From CAYOHY01 sp964403885 (GTDB lineage Bacteria; Actinomycetota; Coriobacteriia; Anaerosomatales; PHET01): a stretch of DNA of 64,000 nucleotides. The notes below the pieces were generated by a model. It searched no databases. It saw only the letters and a program-made list of their open reading frames with translations, and was not told where the DNA came from. Where the stretch lies: the NCBI GenBank assembly GCA_964403885.1, contig CAYOHY010000005.1, positions 1 through 64,000 of the forward strand, written 5' to 3'. This document shows, in pieces, positions 52,198 through 63,494 of the stretch. Made by a program: the position numbers and the translations under genes. Position 1 is the stretch's first letter. The number at the start of each line of letters is the position of its first letter.

Positions 52198-52221
52198 GTG
52201 CCACACTCATATCTGTGGCAC
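52198..52221. promoter_or_regulatory. Inverted repeat upstream of clpC
   Basis: GTGCCACA-N8-TGTGGCAC is perfect. It lies about 50 bp before a TATACT -10 box (52271-52276). It matches neither CIRCE nor the CtsR heptad repeat. It could be an operator for clpC or the weak end of the lysS transcript. Confidence 0.4.
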
Positions 52222-52331
52222 TCGCCTTGCTCATACCACGTCACTCGCCGACTGCTGTCAGAGCGACGGGTATACTCGACGTAGGCACCAACCGGTCCTC
52301 GAGGCCGTCGACCCGCAAGGGGTGCATCCAC

Positions 52332-54890
<2,559 letters not shown>

Positions 54891-54892
54891 TA

Positions 54893-56242
54893 GTGGCGGC
54901 GAAGGCGCGCGCGGTCTGGCGGTGTCAGAACTGCGGGGCCAGTGCGCCCCGCTGGATCGGTCGCTGCAACGAGTGCGGCGAGTTTGGGACCTATGTCGAG
55001 GAGATCGAACAGGCCGCCCAGCCAGGGCGGCCTGTTCGCAGTGCTCCAACGCCCATCTCGTTGGCGAACGCGGGTGCCGAAGAGGCGCCCAGGCGAAGCA
55101 CGGGGATCACGGAACTCGACAGGGTTCTCGGTGGAGGGCTGGTCGAGGGCTCGCTCGTGCTTCTGGGCGGTGAGCCCGGTATCGGTAAGTCGACGCTCCT
55201 GCTCCAGACCGCACAGTCACTGGCGTTGTCAGGCTCGAGCATCCTGTACGTGTGCGGAGAGGAATCTCCCCAACAGGTCGGCCTTCGCGCGCGGAGGCTT
55301 GGTGCGGACGCCCCCGGAGTATCGCTGCTCGCGGAGATAGACATCTCGGCCGTCGAGGCCGCAGTCCGAGAGCACAAGCCCCACGTGCTCGTCCTCGACT
55401 CCATTCAGACGGTGTTCGACCCTGATCTCTCAGGCGCGCCGGGAAGCGTGGGTCAGGTGCGCGCGAGCACTGCCCGACTCATGCGCATCGCAAAGGACCT
55501 GGCCGTGACGACGCTCATCGTCGGGCACGTCACCAAGGACGGGTCGCTCGCCGGTCCGCGCGTGCTCGAGCACATGGTCGATGCGGTGTTGTACTTCGAA
55601 GGCGACCGCGATCACGCTTTTCGAATAGTGCGTGCGGTCAAGAACCGTTTTGGCTCGGCCAGTGAGGTCGGCATCTTCGAGATGGGCGATGCGGGCCTTG
55701 TCGGAGTGGGGTCACCTTCTGCTTCGTTCCTGTCGGAACGAGGTGCTGAGGTCTCGGGGTCCGCTGTCATGGCGGCCATGGAGGGAAGCAGGCCTCTGCT
55801 GCTTGAGATACAGGCCCTCGTGTCGCCCAGCTACCTGCCTGCCCCGCGAAGACTGGCCACCGGCATAGAGACCGCTCGGCTGCTTCAGGTCATCGCAGTG
55901 CTTGAGCGCAGGGCGGGTCTGTCGTTCGCGGGTCAAGATGTCTTGGTGTCGGTCGCCGGTGGCCTCAAAGTCAGCGAGCCCGCGGTCGATCTTCCGCTGG
56001 CCATGGCGCTTGCATCGGCTGTGAGTGATCGTCCGGTTCCGCTCAACGTCGCGGCGTTTGGCGAGATCGGGTTGACGGGCCGGGTCCGTCCCGTCTCGCA
56101 CGCGGCGACCCGCGTCAAAGAGGCCGCGCGGTTCGATCTCAACAGGGTGTTCGGTGCGGTCGGGCCGTCACTGGCGGGCCAGAAGATGGAGGGTCTTGAG
56201 CGTATCGACGCGCTGGGTGACGCGCTCAGTGCGTTGAGGTGA
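54893..56242 (+). CDS. radA: DNA repair protein RadA
   Basis: RadA promotes branch migration in recombination. It has 449 residues: an N-terminal zinc finger (C11, C14, C25, C28), an ATPase core with Walker A GGEPGIGKSTLL, the RadA motif KNRFGS, and a C-terminal Lon-like domain (GLKVSEPAVDLPLAMALAS). The start is GTG 54893, only two bases after clpC. disA follows, as in Bacillus. Confidence 0.95.
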   Translation: MAAKARAVWRCQNCGASAPRWIGRCNECGEFGTYVEEIEQAAQPGRPVRSAPTPISLANAGAEEAPRRSTGITELDRVLGGGLVEGSLVLLGGEPGIGKSTLLLQTAQSLALSGSSILYVCGEESPQQVGLRARRLGADAPGVSLLAEIDISAVEAAVREHKPHVLVLDSIQTVFDPDLSGAPGSVGQVRASTARLMRIAKDLAVTTLIVGHVTKDGSLAGPRVLEHMVDAVLYFEGDRDHAFRIVRAVKNRFGSASEVGIFEMGDAGLVGVGSPSASFLSERGAEVSGSAVMAAMEGSRPLLLEIQALVSPSYLPAPRRLATGIETARLLQVIAVLERRAGLSFAGQDVLVSVAGGLKVSEPAVDLPLAMALASAVSDRPVPLNVAAFGEIGLTGRVRPVSHAATRVKEAARFDLNRVFGAVGPSLAGQKMEGLERIDALGDALSALR

Positions 56243-56283
56243 CACCACCGTATTCCGAACGGGCATCTTCTCTGCAAGAATCG

Positions 56284-57378
56284 ATGAACCATGACGCGAG
56301 AATCGAGGAGCACGTGACCGACCAGCGTACGCTGCAAGAGGCGATGAGCGAGGAGCTCCGCAAGGTCGCGCCGGGCACCCGATTGCGTGAGGCGCTCGAC
56401 ATGCTGATCTCTGCGCGCAGTGGCGCACTGATCGTCCTTGGCGACGTTCACACGCTCGAACCGCTCTGCAACGGCGGGTTTCATCTCGACACGCCATTCA
56501 CTCCCCAGCGGCTCTTCGAGCTCGCGAAGATGGATGGCGCCATCATCCTCGACCACGAGTGCGACAGGATCGTGAAGGCGAACGTTCACCTCGTGCCGGA
56601 CGCTTCACTCCCCACGTCCGAGACAGGCATGCGGCACCGCACGGCCGAGCGCATGAGCCGCCAGACCGATGCTCTGTCGATCGCCATCTCCGGCCGGCGC
56701 AACGTCGTCAGCCTCTACCTCATGGGCCGCCGCATCCAGCTTGAGGAGATCGAGGTCCTGCTCGCCAAGGCGAACCAGGCCATCCAGACGCTCCAGAACT
56801 ATCGGCAGCGCCTTGATGAGATGCTCGAACGGCTCACGCTGCTGGAGTTCGAAGACCTCACGACACTCGGCGATGTCGCCGAGGTGATCGGACGCTTCGA
56901 GATGCTGCGCCGTGTGGCGCGAGAGGTGCAGCGCTTCACCACTCAGCTGGGCACGGAAGGTCGCCTGGTCAGGATGCAGTCCGATGAGCTCACCGCCGGC
57001 GTCACCGAGGCATTCTCGCTGGTGCTCAGGGACTACGCCGCAGAGTCCACCACACGCCGGGTCGCGGCCATCAAGGAGCGTCTCGCCGAGCTGCCTGCGG
57101 AACGACTGCTTGAGCCCGAGTCCATCGCGCACGAGCTCAGCCTGACCTCCGCCGAGCAGGCCGAGCAGCATCTTCGGCCGCGAGGGTATCGAGCGCTCGC
57201 CCAGGTGCCCATGATCCCCAACAGCGTGATCGTGCGTATCGTCGAGCGGTTTGGCTCGCTCCCTGATATCTCGCGCGCGACCGTGGAAGAGCTGGACAGC
57301 GTCGATGGGGTTGGAGAGCGTCGGGCAAAGGCGATCTCGTCAGGCCTCTCAAGGCTTCGCGCGCACGTCTCGGTCTAG
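56284..57378 (+). CDS. disA: Diadenylate cyclase DisA
   Basis: DisA makes c-di-AMP and scans DNA. It has a DAC domain with KMDGAIILD and GMRHRTAERMSRQT, a helical spine (about 150-290) and a C-terminal helix-hairpin-helix domain (TVEELDSVDGVGERRAKAI). ATG 56284 gives 364 residues; GTG 56314 preceded by GAGGAG gives 354 and is equally fair by comparison with Bacillus DisA. It lies in the radA-disA-yacL order. Confidence 0.94.
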   Translation: MNHDARIEEHVTDQRTLQEAMSEELRKVAPGTRLREALDMLISARSGALIVLGDVHTLEPLCNGGFHLDTPFTPQRLFELAKMDGAIILDHECDRIVKANVHLVPDASLPTSETGMRHRTAERMSRQTDALSIAISGRRNVVSLYLMGRRIQLEEIEVLLAKANQAIQTLQNYRQRLDEMLERLTLLEFEDLTTLGDVAEVIGRFEMLRRVAREVQRFTTQLGTEGRLVRMQSDELTAGVTEAFSLVLRDYAAESTTRRVAAIKERLAELPAERLLEPESIAHELSLTSAEQAEQHLRPRGYRALAQVPMIPNSVIVRIVERFGSLPDISRATVEELDSVDGVGERRAKAISSGLSRLRAHVSV

Positions 57379-57508
57379 TCTCTGAAGCTCCTTAGTGGCG
57401 GTGCGCGCCTGTGCTACCATCGAACCATCCTAGGGCTCCTACGGCGCCTCTGATGGGCGCGGAGGGAGGTGACGGCGCGACGGCCACGGTGCCGTCAACG
57501 CCAGATTC

Positions 57509-58582
57509 ATGATCCAGGCATTCACCCGCTTCTTCTTTGTCACGGCGGGGCTCCTGGGCGGGTACTTCGTCACCCAAGCGGTCGACTGGCAGGCACAACT
57601 TCCCGGGCTGGCCCCCAACTACGTCATCTTCCTGTTCATTCTTCTCGGGGCCTCGATGGGTTACGTGCTCGGCGGCATTCTCGGACGAGAGCTGTCGACG
57701 GCGTGGGTCAGGGTCGAGATGCGACTCGCCGAGATCTCCGGCGCGGACATCATCCTGGGTACGATCGGCCTGCTCGTGGGTCTCTCGGTGGCCTTCCTGG
57801 CCGCACAGCCGCTGAGGCTTCTGACGCCCACGGGGCTTGCTGTCGCCACCATGATCCTGTTGTCGATCGTCGCCGCCTATATGGGGGTCTCCGTCGCCCT
57901 GACACGCCGTCGCGAGTTCGCCGCGATGTTCCCCGGTCTGGCGCCGGTAGAGCTCGTTCCCGCCGGCGAGCGCCTCGTCGTGCTCGATACCAGCGCGGTC
58001 ATCGACGCCCGATTCGTCGAGCTTCGTCGGATCGGCTTCATCCAGGGCAAGGTCAAGGTGCCTCGCTTCGTGCTGGCGGAGCTGCAGACGCTCGCGGACT
58101 CCGCGGATGACACCAAGCGCGCTCGGGGTCGGCGTGGGCTCGATCTGCTCTCCACGCTCCCGGAGAAGGACGCCGTGGAGGTGCTGGAGCTCGACTACCC
58201 CGACATGGCTGCGGTCGACGAGAAGCTCATGCGGCTCACCGTCGATGCGAGCGCGCTGCTCCTCACCGTCGACTTCAACTTGACGAAGGTCGCCCGCGTG
58301 CGAGGTATCGAGGTCATCAATCTCAACGAGGCCGCTGCGGCGCTCAGGCCGTCGTTCCTTCCGGGTGACGTCATCCAGTTGCGGGTGACCAAGGCGGGCA
58401 AGGAGCAGGGCCAGGGCGTGGGCTACCTCGAGGACGGCACGATGGTCGTCATCCAAGACGGCCGAGGACTCGTGGGCACCGAGGCGCCCGTAGAGGTCAC
58501 CTCCGTCCTGCAGACATCCGCCGGACGCATGGTGTTCGCGCGACCCGCCGACGGACACGACGAGGCTGCGAGTCGTTCATGA
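57509..58582 (+). CDS. PIN/TRAM-domain membrane protein (YacL-like)
   Basis: This 357-residue protein has four N-terminal membrane helices (about 5-135), then a PIN nuclease-like domain (VVLDTSAVIDARF with acidic residues, and ALLLTVDFNLTKVA) and a C-terminal TRAM domain (GDVIQLRVTKAGKEQGQGVGYLEDGTMVVI, about 285-345). The acidic PIN residues are present, so RNA cleavage is possible. Its stop overlaps ispD (ATGA at 58579-58582). Confidence 0.93.
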   Translation: MIQAFTRFFFVTAGLLGGYFVTQAVDWQAQLPGLAPNYVIFLFILLGASMGYVLGGILGRELSTAWVRVEMRLAEISGADIILGTIGLLVGLSVAFLAAQPLRLLTPTGLAVATMILLSIVAAYMGVSVALTRRREFAAMFPGLAPVELVPAGERLVVLDTSAVIDARFVELRRIGFIQGKVKVPRFVLAELQTLADSADDTKRARGRRGLDLLSTLPEKDAVEVLELDYPDMAAVDEKLMRLTVDASALLLTVDFNLTKVARVRGIEVINLNEAAAALRPSFLPGDVIQLRVTKAGKEQGQGVGYLEDGTMVVIQDGRGLVGTEAPVEVTSVLQTSAGRMVFARPADGHDEAASRS

Positions 58583-59292
58583 CGGCCCGAACCGCTGCGA
58601 TCGTGGTCGCCGGGGGCACCGGCAACCGCTTCGGTCGTGCCGAGGGCAAGCAGCTCCTTGCCATCGGCGGGCGTCCGGTGGCGTGGTGGGCGATCTCGGC
58701 GGTCTCATCGGCGGCGAGTGTCGACATGGTCGTGGTCGTCTGCCATCCCGACAGGGTCGCTGAGTACCGGGAGTCGCTCTCCTCGGCCAGTCGGCTCGAC
58801 GACCTGCGGTTCGTGGCCGGAGGAGACACCAGACAGGCCTCCGTCGCAGCAGGTCTTGCAGCGGTGGGCGACTCTGCGGATATCGTCGCCGTACACGACG
58901 GTGCGAGGCCACTCGTGCTCCCTGAGACCGTCGATAGCGCCGTGGCGCTGCTCGCGAGCTCGCCTGAGCTCGACGGTGTCATCATCGGCCACCCGTCGAC
59001 TGACACGCTCAAGCTCGCACAGGATGGTCTCGTCGCGGGCACCCCGGACCGGTCCCAGTACTGGGCGGTCCAGACCCCGCAGGTCTTCCGCCGCGACGCA
59101 CTTGTTCGTGCTTCGGCGTTCGCGGACTCACAGGGGTTCGTGGGCACGGACGACGCGTCCCTGATCGAGCTCGCCGGGGGGCGCGTGGCTCTTCTGGAGG
59201 GTCCTCGCGACAATCTGAAGATCACGGTTCCCGAGGACGCCGCCATCGCGGAAGCGATACTCGGGTGGCGCGCGCGAGAGGAGTCACAATGA
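58579..59292 (+). CDS. ispD: IspD, MEP cytidylyltransferase
   Basis: IspD couples CTP to methylerythritol phosphate in the MEP isoprenoid pathway. It has 237 residues: VVAGGTGNRFGRAEGKQLL (nucleotide-binding loop), VHDGARPLV and TPQVFRRDALVRA. It overlaps the genes on both sides by four bases. ispF is next. Confidence 0.95.
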   Translation: MTARTAAIVVAGGTGNRFGRAEGKQLLAIGGRPVAWWAISAVSSAASVDMVVVVCHPDRVAEYRESLSSASRLDDLRFVAGGDTRQASVAAGLAAVGDSADIVAVHDGARPLVLPETVDSAVALLASSPELDGVIIGHPSTDTLKLAQDGLVAGTPDRSQYWAVQTPQVFRRDALVRASAFADSQGFVGTDDASLIELAGGRVALLEGPRDNLKITVPEDAAIAEAILGWRAREESQ

Positions 59293-59762
59293 GAATCGGT
59301 CTGGGCTATGACGTGCACGCGTTCGCCGACGACAGGCCGCTCATCCTCGGCGGGGTGCGCATCGAGCATGCGCAGGGACTCGCCGGCCACTCGGATGCCG
59401 ACGTGCTCGCTCACGCGCTCATGGACGCGCTTCTCGGCGCGCTGCGCGAGGGCGACATCGGCAAGCTGTTCCCTGACACCGATCCCGCCTACAAAGGCGC
59501 CGACTCGATCGCGCTGCTCGCCCAAGTCGCTCAGTTGGTGCAAGAACGCGGCTTCGTCGTGGTGGACGCCGACTGCGTGCTCATTCTCGAGCAGCCCAAG
59601 ATCTCGCCACACCGGGAGCGAATGCGCGCGAACCTAGCCGCGGCCATGGGTGTCGACATCGATCGCGTGGGCGTCAAGGCCACCACCACCGAAGGGCTCG
59701 GGTTCGAGGGGCGCCGGGAGGGCGTGGGCGCCAAGGCGGTCGTCTTGCTCGAGAACGCCTGA
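59289..59762 (+). CDS. ispF: IspF, MEcPP synthase
   Basis: IspF cyclises CDP-ME-2-phosphate to MEcPP. It has 157 residues from ATG 59289, chosen over GTG 59265 because of the ATGA overlap with ispD. Metal ligands are in GYDVHAF and GHSDADVLAHALMDALLG. The tail KATTTEGLGFEGRREGVGA is standard. Confidence 0.95.
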   Translation: MRIGLGYDVHAFADDRPLILGGVRIEHAQGLAGHSDADVLAHALMDALLGALREGDIGKLFPDTDPAYKGADSIALLAQVAQLVQERGFVVVDADCVLILEQPKISPHRERMRANLAAAMGVDIDRVGVKATTTEGLGFEGRREGVGAKAVVLLENA

Positions 59763-59845
59763 CGCCGGCGCGCTCCTGATAGACTGTTCGGCGTGCGGCC
59801 CGCGTGGTCGCTCCGGTAACCGAAGAGGCGAGTGGAGCTGCGGCG

Positions 59846-60562
59846 ATGTTCGGGCGCATGCGAGAGGACATACGAGCGGTCAAGGAGCGCGACCCCGCTG
59901 CTACCTCGACCCTCAGCGTGCTGCTCAACTACCCCGGTCTGCATGCGCTGTGGTCTCACCGCCTGAACCATTGGCTGTGGGTCCATGGCCGCAAGGGCTT
60001 CTCTCGATTCGGCTCCCAGGTGACCCGCTGGCTTACGGGGATCGAGATCCATCCCGGTGCCCGGATAGGCGACCGCTTCTTCATCGACCACGGCAGCGGT
60101 GTGGTCATCGGCGAGACCACGATCATCGGCAACGACGTGACGCTGTACCAGGGCGTCACGCTCGGTGGTACGGGCAAGGAGTCCGGTAAGCGCCACCCCA
60201 CCCTTGAGGACTGCGTCGTGGTGGGCGTGGGTGCCGCCGTGCTCGGCAACATCACGATCGGTCGCGGCAGCAAGGTCGGCGGTGGCGCGGTCGTCATCGA
60301 CGACGTGCCGCCCAACTGCACCGTCGTCGGCGTCCCCGGCCGCGTCGTGGTTCGCAGTGGCGAGCGGGTCGACGCGATCGACCTGCACCACGAGGACCTG
60401 CCCGACCCGGTGGTGGAGATGTTCGTGTGCCTCACCCGGCGCATCGACCGGCTCGAGCGCCGCCTCGCGCGCGATGAGGGACTGTCCGATGAGCGCGGCG
60501 AGGCACCGTTCGAGACCCCGGAATCTGAACAGGCAAACGACGGCGAGACCTGCGAGATCTAG
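59846..60562 (+). CDS. cysE: Serine O-acetyltransferase CysE
   Basis: CysE makes O-acetylserine for cysteine synthesis. It has 238 residues from ATG 59846 (GGAG eight bases before); GTG 59804 is possible. An N-terminal helical domain (LHALWSHRLNHWLW) precedes a left-handed beta-helix of hexapeptide repeats (IEIHPGARIGDRFFIDHG, TLYQGVTLGGTGK). The C-terminal extension (about 190-238) is acidic and longer than in short epsilon-type SATs. It ends in GETCEI rather than Ile after Gly-Asp. Confidence 0.93.
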   Translation: MFGRMREDIRAVKERDPAATSTLSVLLNYPGLHALWSHRLNHWLWVHGRKGFSRFGSQVTRWLTGIEIHPGARIGDRFFIDHGSGVVIGETTIIGNDVTLYQGVTLGGTGKESGKRHPTLEDCVVVGVGAAVLGNITIGRGSKVGGGAVVIDDVPPNCTVVGVPGRVVVRSGERVDAIDLHHEDLPDPVVEMFVCLTRRIDRLERRLARDEGLSDERGEAPFETPESEQANDGETCEI

Positions 60563-60604
60563 CCTCGGCACGACCAGGGGGCAGATGCCCCCAGGAGGAG
60601 ACCC

Positions 60605-62089
60605 ATGCGCGTCTATAACACCCTCAGCCGCTCGAAAGAGGAGTTCGTCCCTCGCGAGCCCGGCAAGGTCGCCATGTACGTGTGCGGCCCCACGGTCTAC
60701 AACCACATCCACATCGGCAACGCGCGCACGTTCCTGTCGTTCGACACCATGCGCCGCTACCTCACGTGGAAGGGCTTCGAGGTCACCTTCGTGCAGAACG
60801 TGACCGACGTGGACGACAAGATCATCAACCGGGCCAACGAAGAGGGCCGTCCCGCCTCCGAGGTCGCCGAGGAGTACACGGCGGCCTTCATCGACGCCAT
60901 GCGGCGGCTCGGCGTGCAAGACCCCACGGTGCGCCCGCTCGCAACCAAGACCATCCCCCAGATGATCGATCTCATCGAGCGGCTCATCGCGACGGGCCAC
61001 GCCTACGTGGTCGAAGGCGACGTCTACTTCTCGGTGCGCAGCTTCCCTGACTACGGCAAGCTGTCCGGCCGAGACATCGACGAGATGCACTCGGGCGCCC
61101 GCGTCGAGGTCGACGAGCGCAAGGCGGACCCGCTCGACTTCGCGCTGTGGAAGTCGGCCAAGCCCGGCGAGCCGCACTGGCCCAGCCCCTGGGGCGAAGG
61201 CCGTCCCGGCTGGCACATCGAGTGCTCGGCGATGAGCGAAGAGGAGCTCGGGCTGCCGTTCGACATCCATGGCGGCGGCGCCGACCTGACCTTCCCGCAC
61301 CACGAGAACGAGCTGGCCCAGTCCGAGGCCGCCACCGGCAAGCCGTTCGTGACCTACTGGCTTCACGGCGGAATGCTCCAGGTCAACGCCGAGAAGATGA
61401 GCAAGTCGCTGGGCAACTTCCTGCTGCTCAAAGACGTGCTCGAGCGCTATCCGGCGCCCGTCATCCGCCTGCTCATGCTTCAGACCCACTACCGCAGTCC
61501 GCTCGACTTCTCCGACGCGCGGCTCGACGAGACCACCCATGCCTACGTCCGCCTTGAGAACCTCGTGCGCAACCTGCGCTGGGCGGAGACCCTTGTCGCA
61601 CAGGGCACCGGTGCCCCCGCGGAAGCGTGCAGCGGTCTCAATCTTCAGGTCACCATGGCTCGCGACAAGTTCGCAGCCGAGATGGACGACGACTTCAACA
61701 CCGCCGGTGCCTTGGCAGCGGTGTTCGAGCTGGCGAAGGCGGCCAACGTCTTCCTCTCTGAGTTCCAGGTGGATCTGTGCGCCGACGACAAGGCTGCACT
61801 CGAAGCCGCTGCACACACCGTGGTCGAGCTGCTGGCCGTGCTGGGCGTCGAGATCGCCGAGGAAGAGGAGAGGGCCTATCCGGCCGAGGTGGTCGACTTG
61901 GCGCGAGATGTGGCTGGGTACCAGGGTTCTGACGCGGAGCAGGCCGTCGCCGCACTGCTCGCCGCGCGTGCCGACGCCCGCGCCGCCAAGGACTGGTCGC
62001 GCGCTGACGCGGTCCGGGACGGTCTGAACGCTCTTGGTCTCAAGATCGAGGACACGCCGCAGGGTGCGCGCGTCGTCCAGAGCGCGTGA
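60605..62089 (+). CDS. cysS: Cysteinyl-tRNA synthetase
   Basis: CysRS charges tRNA-Cys. It has 494 residues. ATG 60605 has AGGAGG before it. Class I motifs are CGPTVYNHIHIGNART (HIGN) and EKMSKSLGN (KMSKS). Zinc ligands are C and H in CGPTVY, ECSAMS and HHENE. The gene sits between cysE and rlmB, as in Bacillus minus mrnC. Confidence 0.97.
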   Translation: MRVYNTLSRSKEEFVPREPGKVAMYVCGPTVYNHIHIGNARTFLSFDTMRRYLTWKGFEVTFVQNVTDVDDKIINRANEEGRPASEVAEEYTAAFIDAMRRLGVQDPTVRPLATKTIPQMIDLIERLIATGHAYVVEGDVYFSVRSFPDYGKLSGRDIDEMHSGARVEVDERKADPLDFALWKSAKPGEPHWPSPWGEGRPGWHIECSAMSEEELGLPFDIHGGGADLTFPHHENELAQSEAATGKPFVTYWLHGGMLQVNAEKMSKSLGNFLLLKDVLERYPAPVIRLLMLQTHYRSPLDFSDARLDETTHAYVRLENLVRNLRWAETLVAQGTGAPAEACSGLNLQVTMARDKFAAEMDDDFNTAGALAAVFELAKAANVFLSEFQVDLCADDKAALEAAAHTVVELLAVLGVEIAEEEERAYPAEVVDLARDVAGYQGSDAEQAVAALLAARADARAAKDWSRADAVRDGLNALGLKIEDTPQGARVVQSA

Positions 62090-62823
62090 TGGTGCTCGAG
62101 GGCCGGAACGCGGCGCTCGAGGCATTGCGTGCGGGCATGCCGCTCTCTCGGATCCTGATCGCCGAGGGGACCAAACCCGACCGTACTATCGAAGAGATCG
62201 AACGACGCGCCGGAGAGGCGGGGTTGAAGGTCGTGCGGGCGCCCCGCCGCGACCTCGACAAGCTGAGCGAACGCGGAGCCCATCAGGGCGTCATCGTCGA
62301 GGCGGCACCCTTTCGCTATGCTCCGGTCGAGAAGGTGCTCAAGGCGACGAAGGGTGCTGAGTCGGCGCTGGTCATCGCCCTCGACCACGTGACTGACCCT
62401 GGCAACCTCGGCGCGATCGCCCGAAGCGCCGAGGTCATCGGAGCCGCGGGTGTCGTTGTGCAGAAGCGCCGAAGCGCCGCGGTGACTCCCGCGGCATGGA
62501 AGGCGGCTGCGGGCGCGCTCGCTCATGTGCCGCTCGTGCAGGAGACCAACCTGGTGCGCACGCTCGAGCGCTTCAAGCAGGAGGGTTTCTGGATCGCCGG
62601 AGCCTCGGAGAAGGCCCGCCAGACGGTCTGGGAGGCTCCTCTCGAAGGTCGCCTCGTCCTCGTCATGGGCTCGGAGGGGGAGGGGCTGTCGCGTCTCACC
62701 GCTGAGACGTGCGACTTTCTCGTCAGCCTGCCGCAGGCCGGCAAGGTCGGCTCGCTGAACGTGGCTCAGGCCACCACCGCGATCGCGTACGAGTGGATGC
62801 GGAGGACGGCGGTCGCCACGTGA
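62089..62823 (+). CDS. rlmB: 23S rRNA 2'-O-ribose methyltransferase RlmB-like
   Basis: This SpoU/TrmH-family RNA methyltransferase (244 residues) probably modifies G2251 of 23S rRNA. The N-terminal substrate-binding domain (about 1-75) precedes the SPOUT knot with ALDHVTDPGNLGAIARSAE, VMGSEGEGLSRL and LPQAGKVGSLNVAQATTAI. ATG 62089 overlaps the cysS stop; GTG 62086 is also in frame. yacP overlaps its end. Confidence 0.94.
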   Translation: MVLEGRNAALEALRAGMPLSRILIAEGTKPDRTIEEIERRAGEAGLKVVRAPRRDLDKLSERGAHQGVIVEAAPFRYAPVEKVLKATKGAESALVIALDHVTDPGNLGAIARSAEVIGAAGVVVQKRRSAAVTPAAWKAAAGALAHVPLVQETNLVRTLERFKQEGFWIAGASEKARQTVWEAPLEGRLVLVMGSEGEGLSRLTAETCDFLVSLPQAGKVGSLNVAQATTAIAYEWMRRTAVAT

Positions 62824-63335
62824 GCGTGCGGCGCGTCCTGATCGTCGACGGGTACAACGTCATCCGCATGACCCCACCGTACAGCGCTATCGCCGAGCAA
62901 GATCTCGACTCCGCCAGGGTCGCTCTCGTGTCGGACGTGGCAGCCTACGCACACGGTGCGTGGGATGCGACCGTGGTCTTCGACGGGGGCGGTAATCTAC
63001 AGTCCACCGGCACGCCGCATCGAACCGCCGGCGTCACGGTCATCTTCTCCCGCTACGGCGTCGAGGCCGACTCGGTCATCGAACGCCTCGCCAGGGATGC
63101 GCGCGAGGCCGGCTGCGTCGTCGAGGTTGTCACGAGTGATGCTCAGACCCAGTGGGCGGTGATGGGTGGGGGAGTGGTTCGTCGCTCGTCCGCCGAGTTC
63201 GCGGGGGATCTGCGCATCGACGAATCAGAGTGGCGCGAGCATTCTCCCTCTGGCAGCTCGCGCAGCCGCATCGAGGATCGCGTCAGCGCCGACGTGCGCG
63301 AGCGGCTCGATCGCTGGGCTCGAGGCCTCGACTGA
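62820..63335 (+). CDS. yacP: YacP/Rae1-like NYN-domain ribonuclease
   Basis: This 171-residue protein has a NYN/PIN-like fold: LIVDGYNVIR at the N-terminus, TVVFDGGGN, and VEVVTSDAQTQWAVMGGG near the active site. Rae1 of Bacillus cuts mRNA on the ribosome. The start is GTG 62820, overlapping rlmB by four bases. The C-terminal helix is Arg/Ser-rich. Confidence 0.92.
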   Translation: MSVRRVLIVDGYNVIRMTPPYSAIAEQDLDSARVALVSDVAAYAHGAWDATVVFDGGGNLQSTGTPHRTAGVTVIFSRYGVEADSVIERLARDAREAGCVVEVVTSDAQTQWAVMGGGVVRRSSAEFAGDLRIDESEWREHSPSGSSRSRIEDRVSADVRERLDRWARGLD

Positions 63336-63494
63336 TGTTTCTTGCCCGCGAAGGGTAAAAGAGACTCAGGGGGAACCTTGACGTAGATTAATGTCGGGTC
63401 TACGTTCTCGATGTCGGCTTAGATCGCGCTGCCATCGCAGGCAGCACCGCCCACCCCTCTGGGCGACTCGAGTGTGGACCGAGGGGGCGTCGCC

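Noticed and set aside
60563..60604. T-box riboswitch before cysS
   Set aside because: Only 42 bases separate cysE and cysS, too short for a T-box, and no T-box sequence is present.
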